Translations under genes and position numbers: made by a program
The notes under the pieces: model-generated
The model's database searches: none
What the model saw: the letters and a program-made list of their open reading frames with translations, nothing else
What the model was told of the DNA's origin: nothing
Source: Halobacteriales archaeon QS_1_69_70
GTDB lineage: Archaea; Halobacteriota; Halobacteria; Halobacteriales; Haloarculaceae
Assembly: GCA_003021005.1 (NCBI GenBank)
Contig: PXRI01000043.1
Location: 48,159-112,158 of the forward strand
Length of the DNA stretch: 64,000 bases
Direction of reading: 5' to 3'
Shown: piece after piece, positions 27,998 to 36,551 of the stretch
How positions within the stretch are numbered: position 1 is the stretch's first letter
How the letters are laid out: every line of letters starts with the position of its first letter

Positions 27998-28594
27998 TCA
28001 GAACGAGACGTTCGTCTCGGTGCCCTCGGTGGCTTCCTCGAGGCCGTCCTCGGCGATGTCCTCGGTGAACTGCTCGCCCATTTCGGCCTCGAGGAGGACG
28101 TCTTCGAACTCGCTGCGGTACCGGTGGCTCACGCGTCGTGCCTCGGTCCGGGCGCGGACGACCCGGCGGTACCGGCGGACGGTCGACTCCGAGACCTCGA
28201 GGTCGTCGGCGATCTCGCCGGTCGTCCGGTCGGCCTCAAGGTGGTCGCGGAGGGCCTCGAGGTCGAACGGCGCGTCGGTGTCGCGGTCCCGGACGAGGTG
28301 TAGGTCCATCCGGGCGCGGAAGACCGCCCGGCGGGAGACGTCCAGGGTTTCGGCGATGGCGGTGTCGCCCGCCCCGTCGTAGAACCGCTCGACGACGGTC
28401 GCCAGATTCGGGTCGGCGAGGTCGGTGTCGAACCCATGGTCGGCCCGCATCCGCTCGATGATGTCGACGAGGCGGTCTTCGGACGCGCGGTCGTCCACGA
28501 GCGACCCCCGGGACTCCCATTGGGTTTCGGTCACGGTGTCCTCCTCGGCGACCTCCGTGAATATATCCCGGAGTTCCTCCGTGTTGTCGGTCAC
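27998..28594 (-). CDS. Cmi4-like HTH protein ('conditioned medium-induced protein 4' family)
   Basis: The GTG start (VTDNTEELRDIFTEVAEEDTVTETQ) gives 198 aa. Two HTH-like units are visible, VVERFYDGAGDTAIAETLDVSRRAVFRARMDLHL and EADRTTGEIADDLEVSESTVRRYRRVV, and the C-terminus ETNVSF is typical of the halobacterial Cmi4 family as I remember it. The family name comes from induction by spent medium, and its biochemical role is unknown. It is divergent from bioY with only 11 bases between start codons, so it may control biotin uptake. Confidence 0.8.
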   Translation of the reverse strand: MTDNTEELRDIFTEVAEEDTVTETQWESRGSLVDDRASEDRLVDIIERMRADHGFDTDLADPNLATVVERFYDGAGDTAIAETLDVSRRAVFRARMDLHLVRDRDTDAPFDLEALRDHLEADRTTGEIADDLEVSESTVRRYRRVVRARTEARRVSHRYRSEFEDVLLEAEMGEQFTEDIAEDGLEEATEGTETNVSF

Positions 28595-28605
28595 AGTGGA
28601 CGGAT

Positions 28606-29181
28606 ATGTCCCCCAGTCACCTCGTGGACGACGAAACGACGGTGAACGTCGCACGGGCGGCGCTGTTCGCGGCGCTCACGGGCGCGTTCGCGCTCGTGTC
28701 GGTCACAGTACCTGTGACCTCGATCCCGTTCACGCTGCAGGTCCTGGGGGTGTTTCTCGCCGGCATCCTGCTCGGGCCGGTGTGGGGCGGCGCCGCGATG
28801 GTGCTGTACCTCGCTGCCGGGGCCGTCGGCGCGCCGGTCTTCCAGGGCGGATCGGCGGGTATCGGTATCCTCCTCGGCGGGGCTCCGTCGTTCGGCTACC
28901 TGTGGTCCTTCCCGCTGGCCGCGGTCGTCATCGGGTACCTGGTCCACGGCTCGACGGAGGTCCGGCGGCCGTCGTCGGTGTCGCCGGCGCGTCTCGTGGT
29001 GGCAATGGTTGTCGGGACGATCGTCATCTACGCGTTCGGGGCCCTCGGGTTCATGTACGTCCAGGACGTCGGGCCGGAGGCCGCGGTCCTCGCGGGCGTC
29101 GTCCCGTTCGTCCCGGCCGAGATACTCAAGCTGCTCGCGGCCCTCGGGATCGTCCGGAGCGACGTCCTACACGCTGGATGA
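28606..29181 (+). CDS. bioY: Biotin transporter substrate-binding subunit BioY
   Basis: S-component of an ECF transporter that captures biotin in the membrane. Six hydrophobic segments are present, with the family patterns TVPVTSIPFTLQVLGVFLAG, GAVGAPVFQGGSAGIGILLGGAPSFGYLWSFP, and VVPFVPAEILKLLAALGI. It is the first gene of a bioY-bioM-bioN operon with ATGA overlaps. The start is 11 bases from the divergent Cmi4-like gene. Confidence 0.94.
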   Translation: MSPSHLVDDETTVNVARAALFAALTGAFALVSVTVPVTSIPFTLQVLGVFLAGILLGPVWGGAAMVLYLAAGAVGAPVFQGGSAGIGILLGGAPSFGYLWSFPLAAVVIGYLVHGSTEVRRPSSVSPARLVVAMVVGTIVIYAFGALGFMYVQDVGPEAAVLAGVVPFVPAEILKLLAALGIVRSDVLHAG

Positions 29182-29876
29182 TACGGACCGAGGGGTTGGT
29201 CCACCGGTACGGCGACGTGACAGCCGTCGACGGCGTCTCGGTGACCGTCGACGACGGGTCGTTCCTCGCGGTGTGCGGCGCGAACGGGTCGGGCAAGACG
29301 ACGCTCGTCAGACATTTCAATGGCCTCCTGGAACCGGACGAGGGCGAGGTGTTCGTCGACGGCGATCCGGTCGGTGCCGACCTCGTCGCCGCCAGGACTG
29401 CGGTCGGGATGGTCTTCCAGAACCCCCGCGACTGTTTCGTCGCCGCAACGGTCGGCGCTGACGTCGGGTTCGGTCCCGAGAACCTGGGCCTGGCCCGCGA
29501 GGAGATCGACGCACGCGTCGAGTCGGCACTGTCGGCGGTCGGGATGGACGGCCGACGGGACGAGCGGATCGACCGCCTGTCCGGCGGCGAGACGGCCCGG
29601 GTCGCGATCGCCGGTGCGCTGGCGATGGAGCCCGACCACCTGGTGCTGGACGAGCCGTTCGCCGGACTCGACTGGCCGGCACGGCAGCGGGTTCAGGAAC
29701 GACTCGAATCGCTGAACGACGCCGGGACCAGCGTCGTGGTCGTCACCCACGACCTGGGTGCGGTCGCCGACGTCTCAGACCGGGTCGTGGTCCTCTCGGA
29801 CGGAACGATCGCCGCCGACGGTCCGCTCGGTGCGGTCCGGGCGGGCCTCGAGGGCCTCGACGTCCGGCCGCCATGA
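29178..29876 (+). CDS. bioM: ECF transporter ATPase BioM
   Basis: Cytoplasmic ATPase of the biotin ECF module. Walker A is GANGSGKTT (34-42), the Q-loop is MVFQNPRDCFVA (the QNP form is typical of ECF A-proteins), the signature is LSGGETARVAIA, Walker B is HLVLDEPFAGLD, and the switch is VVTHD. The start ATG overlaps the bioY stop and its own stop overlaps bioN. Confidence 0.94.
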   Translation: MIRTEGLVHRYGDVTAVDGVSVTVDDGSFLAVCGANGSGKTTLVRHFNGLLEPDEGEVFVDGDPVGADLVAARTAVGMVFQNPRDCFVAATVGADVGFGPENLGLAREEIDARVESALSAVGMDGRRDERIDRLSGGETARVAIAGALAMEPDHLVLDEPFAGLDWPARQRVQERLESLNDAGTSVVVVTHDLGAVADVSDRVVVLSDGTIAADGPLGAVRAGLEGLDVRPP

Positions 29877-30589
29877 CGCTGGTGTACGAACCGGGGTCGA
29901 CGCCTGCCCACCGGCTGGACCCCCGCTCGAAGCTCCTGGTCCAGGCGACCTTCGTCGCGGCCGCGTTCGTCTACACGACGCCGCGGGGCCTCCTCGCGCT
30001 ATCGGGCCTAGTCGCGGGGATGCTGGCGGCGGCCCGGACGTCGCCGTTGCGGAGCCTCTGGGAGTTCCGGGTCGTGCTGCCCGTGGTCCTCGCGGCGCCG
30101 ATACTCGAAGGCCTGACCTTCGGCGCACCGTGGTTCGTCCTCGCCGACGCCATCGGGCCGGCACTGGCGAGTGTGCGGGTGATACTCGTGTTGCTCGTCA
30201 CGGCCGCCTACGTCAGGACGACGCCGGTCCGGGAGTCCCGCGCGGTCATCCAGCGGTCGATCCCCGGGCGGCCCGGCCAGTTCCTCGGGATGGGTGCAGC
30301 CTTCGTCTTCCGGTTCCTCCCGGTCCTGCAGGACGACGTCGCCCGCATCAGGAACGCCCAGCGCGTCCGCCTCGGCACCGAACGCCGGGTTACCGAACGC
30401 GTCCGGCTCCTGGCGGTGGCTGCGCTCGCCCACGCCTTCGACCGGGCCGACACCTTCGCCCTGGCGCTGCAGGCGCGCTGTTTCGCCTGGAACCCGACCC
30501 TGCCAGAGGTACGGTTCGGCCCCCGGGACCTCCCGGCGCTCGCATTGGCGGCCGCGCTGGCGGTGGCCGCGGTCGTCGGTGCGACATGA
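29873..30589 (+). CDS. bioN: ECF transporter transmembrane subunit BioN (EcfT)
   Basis: T-component coupling the ATPase to BioY. It starts MTLVYEPGSTPAHRLDPRSKLL, the standard EcfT/CbiQ opening. There are four or five membrane helices, and the cytoplasmic coupling region contains ARIRNAQRVRLGTERR and DTFALALQARCFAW, which correspond to the two Ala-Arg-Gly-type motifs. It ends the operon. Confidence 0.93.
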   Translation: MTLVYEPGSTPAHRLDPRSKLLVQATFVAAAFVYTTPRGLLALSGLVAGMLAAARTSPLRSLWEFRVVLPVVLAAPILEGLTFGAPWFVLADAIGPALASVRVILVLLVTAAYVRTTPVRESRAVIQRSIPGRPGQFLGMGAAFVFRFLPVLQDDVARIRNAQRVRLGTERRVTERVRLLAVAALAHAFDRADTFALALQARCFAWNPTLPEVRFGPRDLPALALAAALAVAAVVGAT

Positions 30590-30694
30590 GGGAGCCGGCA
30601 ATCACCGCTCCAACGGCGTGAAAACCCCCGTAGATGGCGGCCCGACGCCCGCTGTGACAAAGCTTTAAGCGCGTCGGTCACGCCCTGTCCTCGT

Positions 30695-32872
30695 ATGCCA
30701 TCGGCGCTCGCCCTGCAGGCCGGCGGCGACCTCGCCAGGGAGACCTACTGGCAGATCGGCCCGGTCCAGAAGGTGCTCTTTTACTTCCTCGCCACGCTGA
30801 CGATCCTCGTCGCGGCCATCGGGGTCTACCGACGGTTCGCCCGGTACACGCGGGGGACGTCCGACTGGTTCGACCGACTCGACGACCTCCCGGCCCGGAT
30901 CGCCTCGGCCGCGAAGATCGTCGCCACGAACGAAACGCAGTTCAACCGCGACCTGGTCGGCGGCCTCATGCACGCGTTCATCATGTGGGGCTTTCTGACG
31001 CTGCTCATCGCGACCACCATCCTCTTCGTCGACATCGACTTCTACCAGGTCGCCACCGGCGAGTCCTTCTGGGTCGGGGACTTCTACCTGTCCTACCAGC
31101 TCGTCACCGACGCCCTCGGCCTCCTCTTCGTCGTCGGCCTGGCCGTTGCGCTGTGGCGCCGGTACGTCCGCCGCAACGACCGGCTGTGGGGCAAACACAC
31201 CGACTGGGACGACGCGTTCCTCGTCTGGTCGCTGTTCCTCCTCGGGCTGGGCGGGTTCCTCCTGGAGGGCCTCCGCATCCTCGGCCAGGGCCCGGAGTCG
31301 GTCAGCTTCGTCGGGACCGCGGTGGCGGTCGCCCTCGGCAGCCTGGGGCTGGACGCCTCGTCGGCGGCCACCGTCTACCCGCTGGCGTGGTGGTCCCACG
31401 CGCTGCTCGCGTTCCTCTTCATCGCGGCCATCCCGTACGCCAAGCCGTTCCACATGATCTCGTCGTTCGCCAACGTCGTGACGCGTGACGAGCAGGCCGG
31501 GGTCCGGCTGCCGGGCGTGCCGTCGGACCTGGACGCGACGAACGCCGAGTCCATCGACGACTTCAGCTGGAAGGAACTGCTCGACCAGGACGCCTGCACC
31601 AAGTGCGGCCGCTGTTCGGCCGTCTGCCCGGCCAAGGCGGCCGACCGGCCGCTGAACCCCCGCGACGTCATCCTCGACCTGAAGGCGTACCGCCAGGCGG
31701 TGGAGGCCGGCGGCGAGACGAAACCGATCATCGCCGACGGCGGCGGGGTCATCGACACCGAGACGATGGAGTCCTGCATGTCCTGCATGGCCTGCATGGA
31801 CGCCTGCCCCGTCGAGATCGAGCACCTCAAGAGCTTCACCCGGCTGAACCGCCAGCAGGTCGACCAGGGCGACGTCCGCCCCGAGATCCAGGACGTCTTC
31901 CAGAACGTGATGCAGAAGGGCAACACGTTCGGCGACCCGCCGTCGGACCGCGGCGACTGGACCGAGGAACTAGGCTTCGAAGTCGCCGACGCCCGCGAGG
32001 AATCGGTCGAGTACCTCTGGTACGTCGGCGACTACCCGAGCTACGACGACCGCAACAAACAGGTCGCCCGCTCTCTGGCCCGCATCTTCGAGCACGCCGA
32101 CGTCTCGGTCGGCATCCTCTACGAGGACGAGGTCTACGACGGCAACGACGTCCGCCGCATCGGCGAGGAGTTCCTCTTCGTCGAAGAGGCCGGCACCCTC
32201 GTCGACAGCTTCCGGCAGTGCGACTACGAGACGATCGTCTGCACCGACCCCCACTCGTACAACACCTTCAAGAACGAGTACCCGGAAATCGACTTCGACG
32301 AGTTCGCCGACGACCCGATGATGGAGTTCGCCGCCGAGGGCTACTGGAACCGCGACGGCCACGTCGAGGTCTACCACTGGACCCAGGCCGTCGAGGAACT
32401 CGTCGGCGTCGACGCCCTCGGGCTGGGCGGCGACGAACTCGACTACACCGTCACTTACCACGACCCGTGTCACCTGGGCCGGTTCAACGACGAGTACGAG
32501 GCCCCACGTGAACTCGTCCGCGAGACCGGGTGTGACCTCCACGAGATGCCGCGGAACCGCGCGAACTCCTTCTGCTGTGGCGGCGGGGGCGGCGGCCTCT
32601 GGATGGACTTCGACGACGAGCCGAAGCCGAGCGAGGAGCGGCTCCGGGAGGCACTGGAGGACACCGACGCCGGCGCCGCCGTCGAGAAGTTCGTCGTCGC
32701 CTGCCCGATGTGCATGACGATGTACGAGGACGGCCGGAAGACCGGCGGGTTCGAAGAGGACATCGAGATAGTCGACGTCGCCGAACTCGTCGTCGAGGCG
32801 CTCGAGGCCAACGGTGCGCCGGTCGCGACTGCCGGCGACGCGGGCACGGACGCGGCCCCGGCCGACGACTGA
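30695..32872 (+). CDS. Membrane Fe-S oxidoreductase, HdrD/GlcF-like fused to a NarI-like domain (725 aa)
   Basis: Residues 1-260 contain about six membrane helices of a HdrE/NarI-like, probably haem-binding domain. Residues 300-380 hold two 4Fe-4S motifs, CTKCGRCSAVCP and CMSCMACMDACP. The C-terminal half is a CCG-domain region. The first copy lacks its cysteines (CTDPHSYNTFKNEYP), while the second is complete (DPCHLGR ... CCGGGGGGLWMD ... CPMCMTMYED). Such proteins pass electrons between a soluble flavoprotein and the quinone pool. A TATA-like GCTTTAAGCG is 23-32 bases upstream. Confidence 0.9.
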   Translation: MPSALALQAGGDLARETYWQIGPVQKVLFYFLATLTILVAAIGVYRRFARYTRGTSDWFDRLDDLPARIASAAKIVATNETQFNRDLVGGLMHAFIMWGFLTLLIATTILFVDIDFYQVATGESFWVGDFYLSYQLVTDALGLLFVVGLAVALWRRYVRRNDRLWGKHTDWDDAFLVWSLFLLGLGGFLLEGLRILGQGPESVSFVGTAVAVALGSLGLDASSAATVYPLAWWSHALLAFLFIAAIPYAKPFHMISSFANVVTRDEQAGVRLPGVPSDLDATNAESIDDFSWKELLDQDACTKCGRCSAVCPAKAADRPLNPRDVILDLKAYRQAVEAGGETKPIIADGGGVIDTETMESCMSCMACMDACPVEIEHLKSFTRLNRQQVDQGDVRPEIQDVFQNVMQKGNTFGDPPSDRGDWTEELGFEVADAREESVEYLWYVGDYPSYDDRNKQVARSLARIFEHADVSVGILYEDEVYDGNDVRRIGEEFLFVEEAGTLVDSFRQCDYETIVCTDPHSYNTFKNEYPEIDFDEFADDPMMEFAAEGYWNRDGHVEVYHWTQAVEELVGVDALGLGGDELDYTVTYHDPCHLGRFNDEYEAPRELVRETGCDLHEMPRNRANSFCCGGGGGGLWMDFDDEPKPSEERLREALEDTDAGAAVEKFVVACPMCMTMYEDGRKTGGFEEDIEIVDVAELVVEALEANGAPVATAGDAGTDAAPADD

Positions 32873-32925
32873 CCGATGCCCACCATGGAACACCGCGGAC
32901 CGATGCCCACGAAGGGACACCGCGT
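32872..32925. repeat. Tandem 27-bp repeat after the Fe-S oxidoreductase gene
   Basis: Two 27-base units (each starting ACCGATGCCCAC) abut at 32872-32898 and 32899-32925, beginning at the last base of the stop codon. They differ at five positions. They precede the flavoprotein promoter. Confidence 0.75.
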
Positions 32926-32978
32926 CGGCGCCTCACGGAGTCAGGAACACTCTTTACGCCCCTGTGTGAGGCCCCGAT

Positions 32979-34211
32979 ATGCGCGAGCGCTTTGACGTGA
33001 TCGTCGCCGGCGCGGGCCCGGCGGGCGCCCAGTGCGCCCGCGACGCCGCGGCCCGCGGCTACGACGTCGTCGTGCTCGAGACGGAACCCGAGTCGTCGTT
33101 CCCGCGTCAGAGCAACAAGTCCACCGGCGGGACGTTTCCCGCGATGTTGACCGCGTTCAACGTCCCCGACGAGGTCGTGATGCAGTTCACCGACGACGTC
33201 GTCATCGAGTCGCCGAACGACCACTTCGTCGAGCCCCGCCCCGGTGCCGTGCTCGACTTCGGCGCGTTCAAGGAGTTCCTCGTCGCCGATGGCCGCGACC
33301 GCGGCGCGGCGTATCGGTTCGACGCCCGCGTCTCCGAACCCATCGTCGAGGACGGCGAACCCGTCGGCGTCCGGTACAACGGCTCAGAGGCGGTGTACGC
33401 CGACGTCGTCGTCGACGCGACCGGACCGGCCGCGCCGCTGGCGACGGAGCTGGGGGTCTGTGACCTCGACCGGGAGAACCAGGCCATCGGCATCGAGTAC
33501 GAGTTCGAGGGCGTCGACCTCGCCCACGAGGAGTACGCCGACCTCCGGGCGTCGATGATGCTCCGCCTGGACCACGCGTTCGCGCCGGGCGGCTACGCCT
33601 GGATCTTCCACACCGGCGCCGACACCGCGAAGGTGGGCCTGTGCTACATCCGGAACGACAGCTACCAGCGGTACTCGACGGTCGACCGGACCATCGACGG
33701 CTACCTGGACCACTGGCTCGACACCGACCCGCGGTTCGAGACCGCGACCCGGCTCGAGGGCCGCCAGCACCGCGGATCCGCCCACATCCAGCCACCCGCG
33801 TCGCTCAGTACGGACAGCTTCATGGCGATCGGCGACACCGTCCCGACGATCGACCCGCTGTGGGGAGAAGGGATCCACAAGGGGATGCAGTCCGGCCGCG
33901 CCGCCGCGACGACCGTCGACCGGTGTCTCAGCCAGTCGGAGCCGGACACGTCCGCCGAGGCGATGTCGGTCTACGACGACCTCTGGCACGGGGAGGTCGC
34001 CCCGGACATGGACGCCCGCCTCGTGATGACCCACCTGTTGTACCTCTCGCCGAACGACCGGTACGATACGCTGGTCTCGGACCTCAACCGCCTCGACCAC
34101 GACACTCTCGCCCGTGCGAACGCCGGCGACACGCGGGCCATCGTGAAGCTGCTCCACCTCCGGGACCTCCCGCTTCTGGCGCGGTTTGTCAACCAGTACT
34201 ACCGCTCGTAG
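32979..34211 (+). CDS. Geranylgeranyl reductase family flavoprotein
   Basis: FAD-dependent reductase with dinucleotide motif VIVAGAGPAGAQCARDAAARGYDVVVLE, a mid-protein VVVDATGPAAPLA, and the FAD-ribityl segment FMAIGDTVPTIDPLWGEGIHKGMQSGRAAA. The substrate-channel motif appears as FPRQSNKSTGGTFP rather than the usual PxxxxCGG form. Family members saturate archaeal lipid chains or other isoprenoids. Start ATG 32979, with TATA-like TCTTTACGCC 20-30 bases upstream. It is probably monocistronic. Confidence 0.85.
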   Translation: MRERFDVIVAGAGPAGAQCARDAAARGYDVVVLETEPESSFPRQSNKSTGGTFPAMLTAFNVPDEVVMQFTDDVVIESPNDHFVEPRPGAVLDFGAFKEFLVADGRDRGAAYRFDARVSEPIVEDGEPVGVRYNGSEAVYADVVVDATGPAAPLATELGVCDLDRENQAIGIEYEFEGVDLAHEEYADLRASMMLRLDHAFAPGGYAWIFHTGADTAKVGLCYIRNDSYQRYSTVDRTIDGYLDHWLDTDPRFETATRLEGRQHRGSAHIQPPASLSTDSFMAIGDTVPTIDPLWGEGIHKGMQSGRAAATTVDRCLSQSEPDTSAEAMSVYDDLWHGEVAPDMDARLVMTHLLYLSPNDRYDTLVSDLNRLDHDTLARANAGDTRAIVKLLHLRDLPLLARFVNQYYRS

Positions 34212-34248
34212 CCGAAGCTTTTTGACCCAAGCCGGCACCACCGGCCCC

Positions 34249-34902
34249 GTGCCGACGTTCACCGAGCTGGCGACGGCCGCCTACTGCCCACGGAAGCTGT
34301 ACTACCGCCGAAAACACGACGACGGCGACCCGCCCGACGACGCCCGGGCCGTTCGCGAGCTGGCGTACCGCTACCCGGCCCTGCTCGACCCCGACACCGA
34401 CCTGACCGACGAACCGGTCGCGCTGGCACCGCCGGCCTACCGGGCCGCGCTCCGTGCCACGCGGGACCGCCTCGACTGCTGGAACCGCCTGGTCGACCCC
34501 GCCGGCAGGGACGTCCGGCTGTCCGGCAAGGACTGCCGCGGCGTCGTCCACAAGGTCCTCGAGGCCCCGCCTCGCCCGGTCGTCGTCTCGGCCGGGCGTC
34601 CGCCCGACCGCGGCGTCTGGTCGCCCCACTCGGTCCGGGCGACCGCGGCCGCGAAGGCCCTGGCCTGGGAACGGGGGGTGGCCGTCGAGTCGGCCCTCGT
34701 GGAGTACCCGGCCCACGGCGTCGTGCGACGGCTCCGGCTCACGACCGGGCGGAAGGCCGCCTACCGGCGGGCGCTCCGGACCGCCGAATCCCTCGACGGC
34801 CCGCCGCCGCGGCTCGATGACGACGCCCGGTGTGGTGCCTGCGAGTACCGAGGGGAGTGTGGAACCCGGACGCGGTCGCTCCGGTCGCGGCTCCCGTCGT
34901 GA
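34249..34902 (+). CDS. Stand-alone Cas4/Dna2-like protein
   Basis: PD-(D/E)XK superfamily protein of the halobacterial Cas4-like type. The N-terminal Cys motif AAYCPRKLYYRRK and the C-terminal trio CGACEYRGEC would hold an Fe-S cluster. The core SGKDCRGVVHKVL, PPRPVVVSAGRPPDRGVW and SVRATAAAKALAWERGV follows the Cas4 order, but the acidic/Lys catalytic residues are not evident. The GTG start is about 25-30 bases after AGCTTTTTGA. No cas1, cas2 or CRISPR array is nearby, so this is not a CRISPR locus. Confidence 0.8.
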   Translation: MPTFTELATAAYCPRKLYYRRKHDDGDPPDDARAVRELAYRYPALLDPDTDLTDEPVALAPPAYRAALRATRDRLDCWNRLVDPAGRDVRLSGKDCRGVVHKVLEAPPRPVVVSAGRPPDRGVWSPHSVRATAAAKALAWERGVAVESALVEYPAHGVVRRLRLTTGRKAAYRRALRTAESLDGPPPRLDDDARCGACEYRGECGTRTRSLRSRLPS

Positions 34903-35020
34903 CCGCACCGCCCGAGTCGGGGTCGCGGTTCGCCGAACCTCACATTGAAGCGGTTGGCGACACACGTGAATCAATAGCACGGATGACCATTGATAGGCAC
35001 GGACCCACACCCTCACAGCA

Positions 35021-35869
35021 ATGACTGACCGTGACTGCGAGCGCGACGTCGCCCGCGTCGTCGCCGACGTCGACGGCGTGACCCCGGCGGACGTCGACCG
35101 AGCCGCCTCGTCGGGCGTCGAAACGGCCACCGTCGGCGAGGCCCACGACCACTGCGTCTTCGAGGTCACCGGCCTTGACTGCCGGACGTGCGCCGGCCTC
35201 CTCGAGTGCGTCCTGGCGGCCCGCGACGGCGTGAGCAACCTCACGGCCACGGCGGGCCACGGGACGGTCCGGGTCGACTACGACCCCGAGACGGCGTCGC
35301 CGGCGTCGCTGCGGGCGGCGTTCGCCGACCTCGGCTACCCGGTCGAGACGACCGACGAGGCGTTCGGCAACCGCCGGGCCGCCCAGTTCCGGGAGGCCCG
35401 GCTAGTCACGGGCGTCCTCGCCGGGCTGATGGCCCTCGTGCCGTACGCCGCCGTCGTGTACCCGACCCGCTTCGCCGTCTGGCCCGCCCATCCCCGGGTC
35501 GTCGCGCTCTTGGAGCGCGCCCTGGAGAGTGCCTTCGCGACCCACTTCTTCCTGAACCTCGCGCTCCTGTCCGGCATCGTCCTCGCGGTGACCGGCAAGC
35601 CGCTCCTCGAGGACGCCGCGGCGTCACTCCGGGCGCTGTCCCCGGACCGGAACCTCGTCGTCGCCGCGCTCGCCGTGGGGCTGTACGTCTACAGTACGGC
35701 GACCGCGTTCCTGATTCCCGGCGGCGTCTACTACGACGTCGTCATCGTGGTGGTCGTCGGGGCGGCCGTCCGGCGCGCAGCGGACCGCGAGGCGGTCGCG
35801 GGATCGACGGCGGAGCCGCCAGCCGACGCCGCCGAGTCCGTCCCGGCGACGCACCCGGAGGCGGACTGA
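35021..35869 (+). CDS. HMA domain plus N-terminal half of a P1B-type ATPase
   Basis: Residues 44-110 are a heavy-metal-associated domain with the ligand motif GLDCRTCAG (C54, C57). Residues 125-250 contain four membrane helices resembling the first helices of copper/zinc P-type ATPases. The region LEDAAASLRALSPDRNLVVAALAVGLYVYSTATAFL aligns by eye with the helix 3-4 segment. The phosphorylation (DKTGT) and ATP-binding domains are absent. It may be a metal-binding membrane protein derived from an ATPase. The acidic tail ends VPATHPEAD. Confidence 0.8.
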   Translation: MTDRDCERDVARVVADVDGVTPADVDRAASSGVETATVGEAHDHCVFEVTGLDCRTCAGLLECVLAARDGVSNLTATAGHGTVRVDYDPETASPASLRAAFADLGYPVETTDEAFGNRRAAQFREARLVTGVLAGLMALVPYAAVVYPTRFAVWPAHPRVVALLERALESAFATHFFLNLALLSGIVLAVTGKPLLEDAAASLRALSPDRNLVVAALAVGLYVYSTATAFLIPGGVYYDVVIVVVVGAAVRRAADREAVAGSTAEPPADAAESVPATHPEAD

Positions 35870-35939
35870 GGCGCGAGGAGCCAGGCCCACGCCGCAGAGT
35901 CCGTCCCGGCGAGGTCTCCGGAAGCGGACTGAGGCACGA
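35831..35939. repeat. Duplicated 3' end of the HMA gene, stop codon included
   Basis: The last 13 codons of the HMA gene (AESVPATHPEAD-stop) at 35831-35869 recur at 35894-35932 as AESVPARSPEAD-stop. That is exactly 63 bases later, followed in both cases by GGCRCGA. The copies differ in several bases but the reading frame and stop are kept. Confidence 0.85.
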
Positions 35940-35957
35940 CGAATCGGGCCGACCCCG

Positions 35958-36551
35958 TCATTCCGTGTCCTCGAGCCACGCCTCTATCGCCGCCGCCTGT
36001 GCCCCCCGTCGAGGGAGTTCGCCGCCGGCCACGTCGACCACGGTGCTCTCCGTGCCGGGCGTCTCGCCGCCGTCGACGACGACCGCCCGCTCCCGGATCG
36101 CGGGGTCGAGGTCCGCGAGCCGGCGGGCGCTGGGGCGGCCGCTCAGGTTCGCACTCGTCGCGGTGACGGGGCCGACGCGTCTCGCGAGCGTCCGGGCGAC
36201 GTCGTGGTCCGGGACGCGGATGCCGACGCGGTCCCGGCCGGCGACCAGCACCTCCGGCACCCGGTCTGTCCGCTCTAAGAGGACGGTGACCGGGCCCGGG
36301 AGGAACGCCTCGCAGAACGCCCGCTCCCGGTCGGTCCAGCGGACGTAGTCGGGGGCCGCTCCCACCTCGGGCAGCGCCATCGAGACCGGGTTCTCGCGGG
36401 CCCGCTCTTTCGCGTCGAACACCCGCGCGACGGCCTCGGGGTCCGTGGCGTCGGCACCGAGCCCGTAGACGGTCTCGGTGGGGTAGACGACCAGGGCGCC
36501 GCGCCGCAGCGCCGCGACGGCCGCGGTGAGGTCCGCGTCGGCCGGCGTCAC
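35958..36551 (-). CDS. sua5: Threonylcarbamoyl-AMP synthase (Sua5/YrdC)
   Basis: Makes threonylcarbamoyl-AMP for the t6A37 tRNA modification. Motifs: VVYPTETVYGLGADATDPEAVARVFDAKER, NPVSMALPE, FLPGPVTVLLERTDRVPE, VGIRVPDHDVARTLARRVGPVTATSANLSGRP, and PGTESTVVDVAGGELPRRGA. At 197 aa it is the short YrdC-type form without a Sua5 C-terminal domain. The GTG start overlaps the stop of the peroxiredoxin-like gene (GTGA). It is last of a three-gene leftward operon. Confidence 0.95.
   Translation of the reverse strand: MTPADADLTAAVAALRRGALVVYPTETVYGLGADATDPEAVARVFDAKERARENPVSMALPEVGAAPDYVRWTDRERAFCEAFLPGPVTVLLERTDRVPEVLVAGRDRVGIRVPDHDVARTLARRVGPVTATSANLSGRPSARRLADLDPAIRERAVVVDGGETPGTESTVVDVAGGELPRRGAQAAAIEAWLEDTE

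Noticed and set aside
34249-34902. CRISPR-Cas locus around the Cas4-like gene
   Set aside because: No cas1, cas2 or effector genes and no direct-repeat/spacer array in the flanks.
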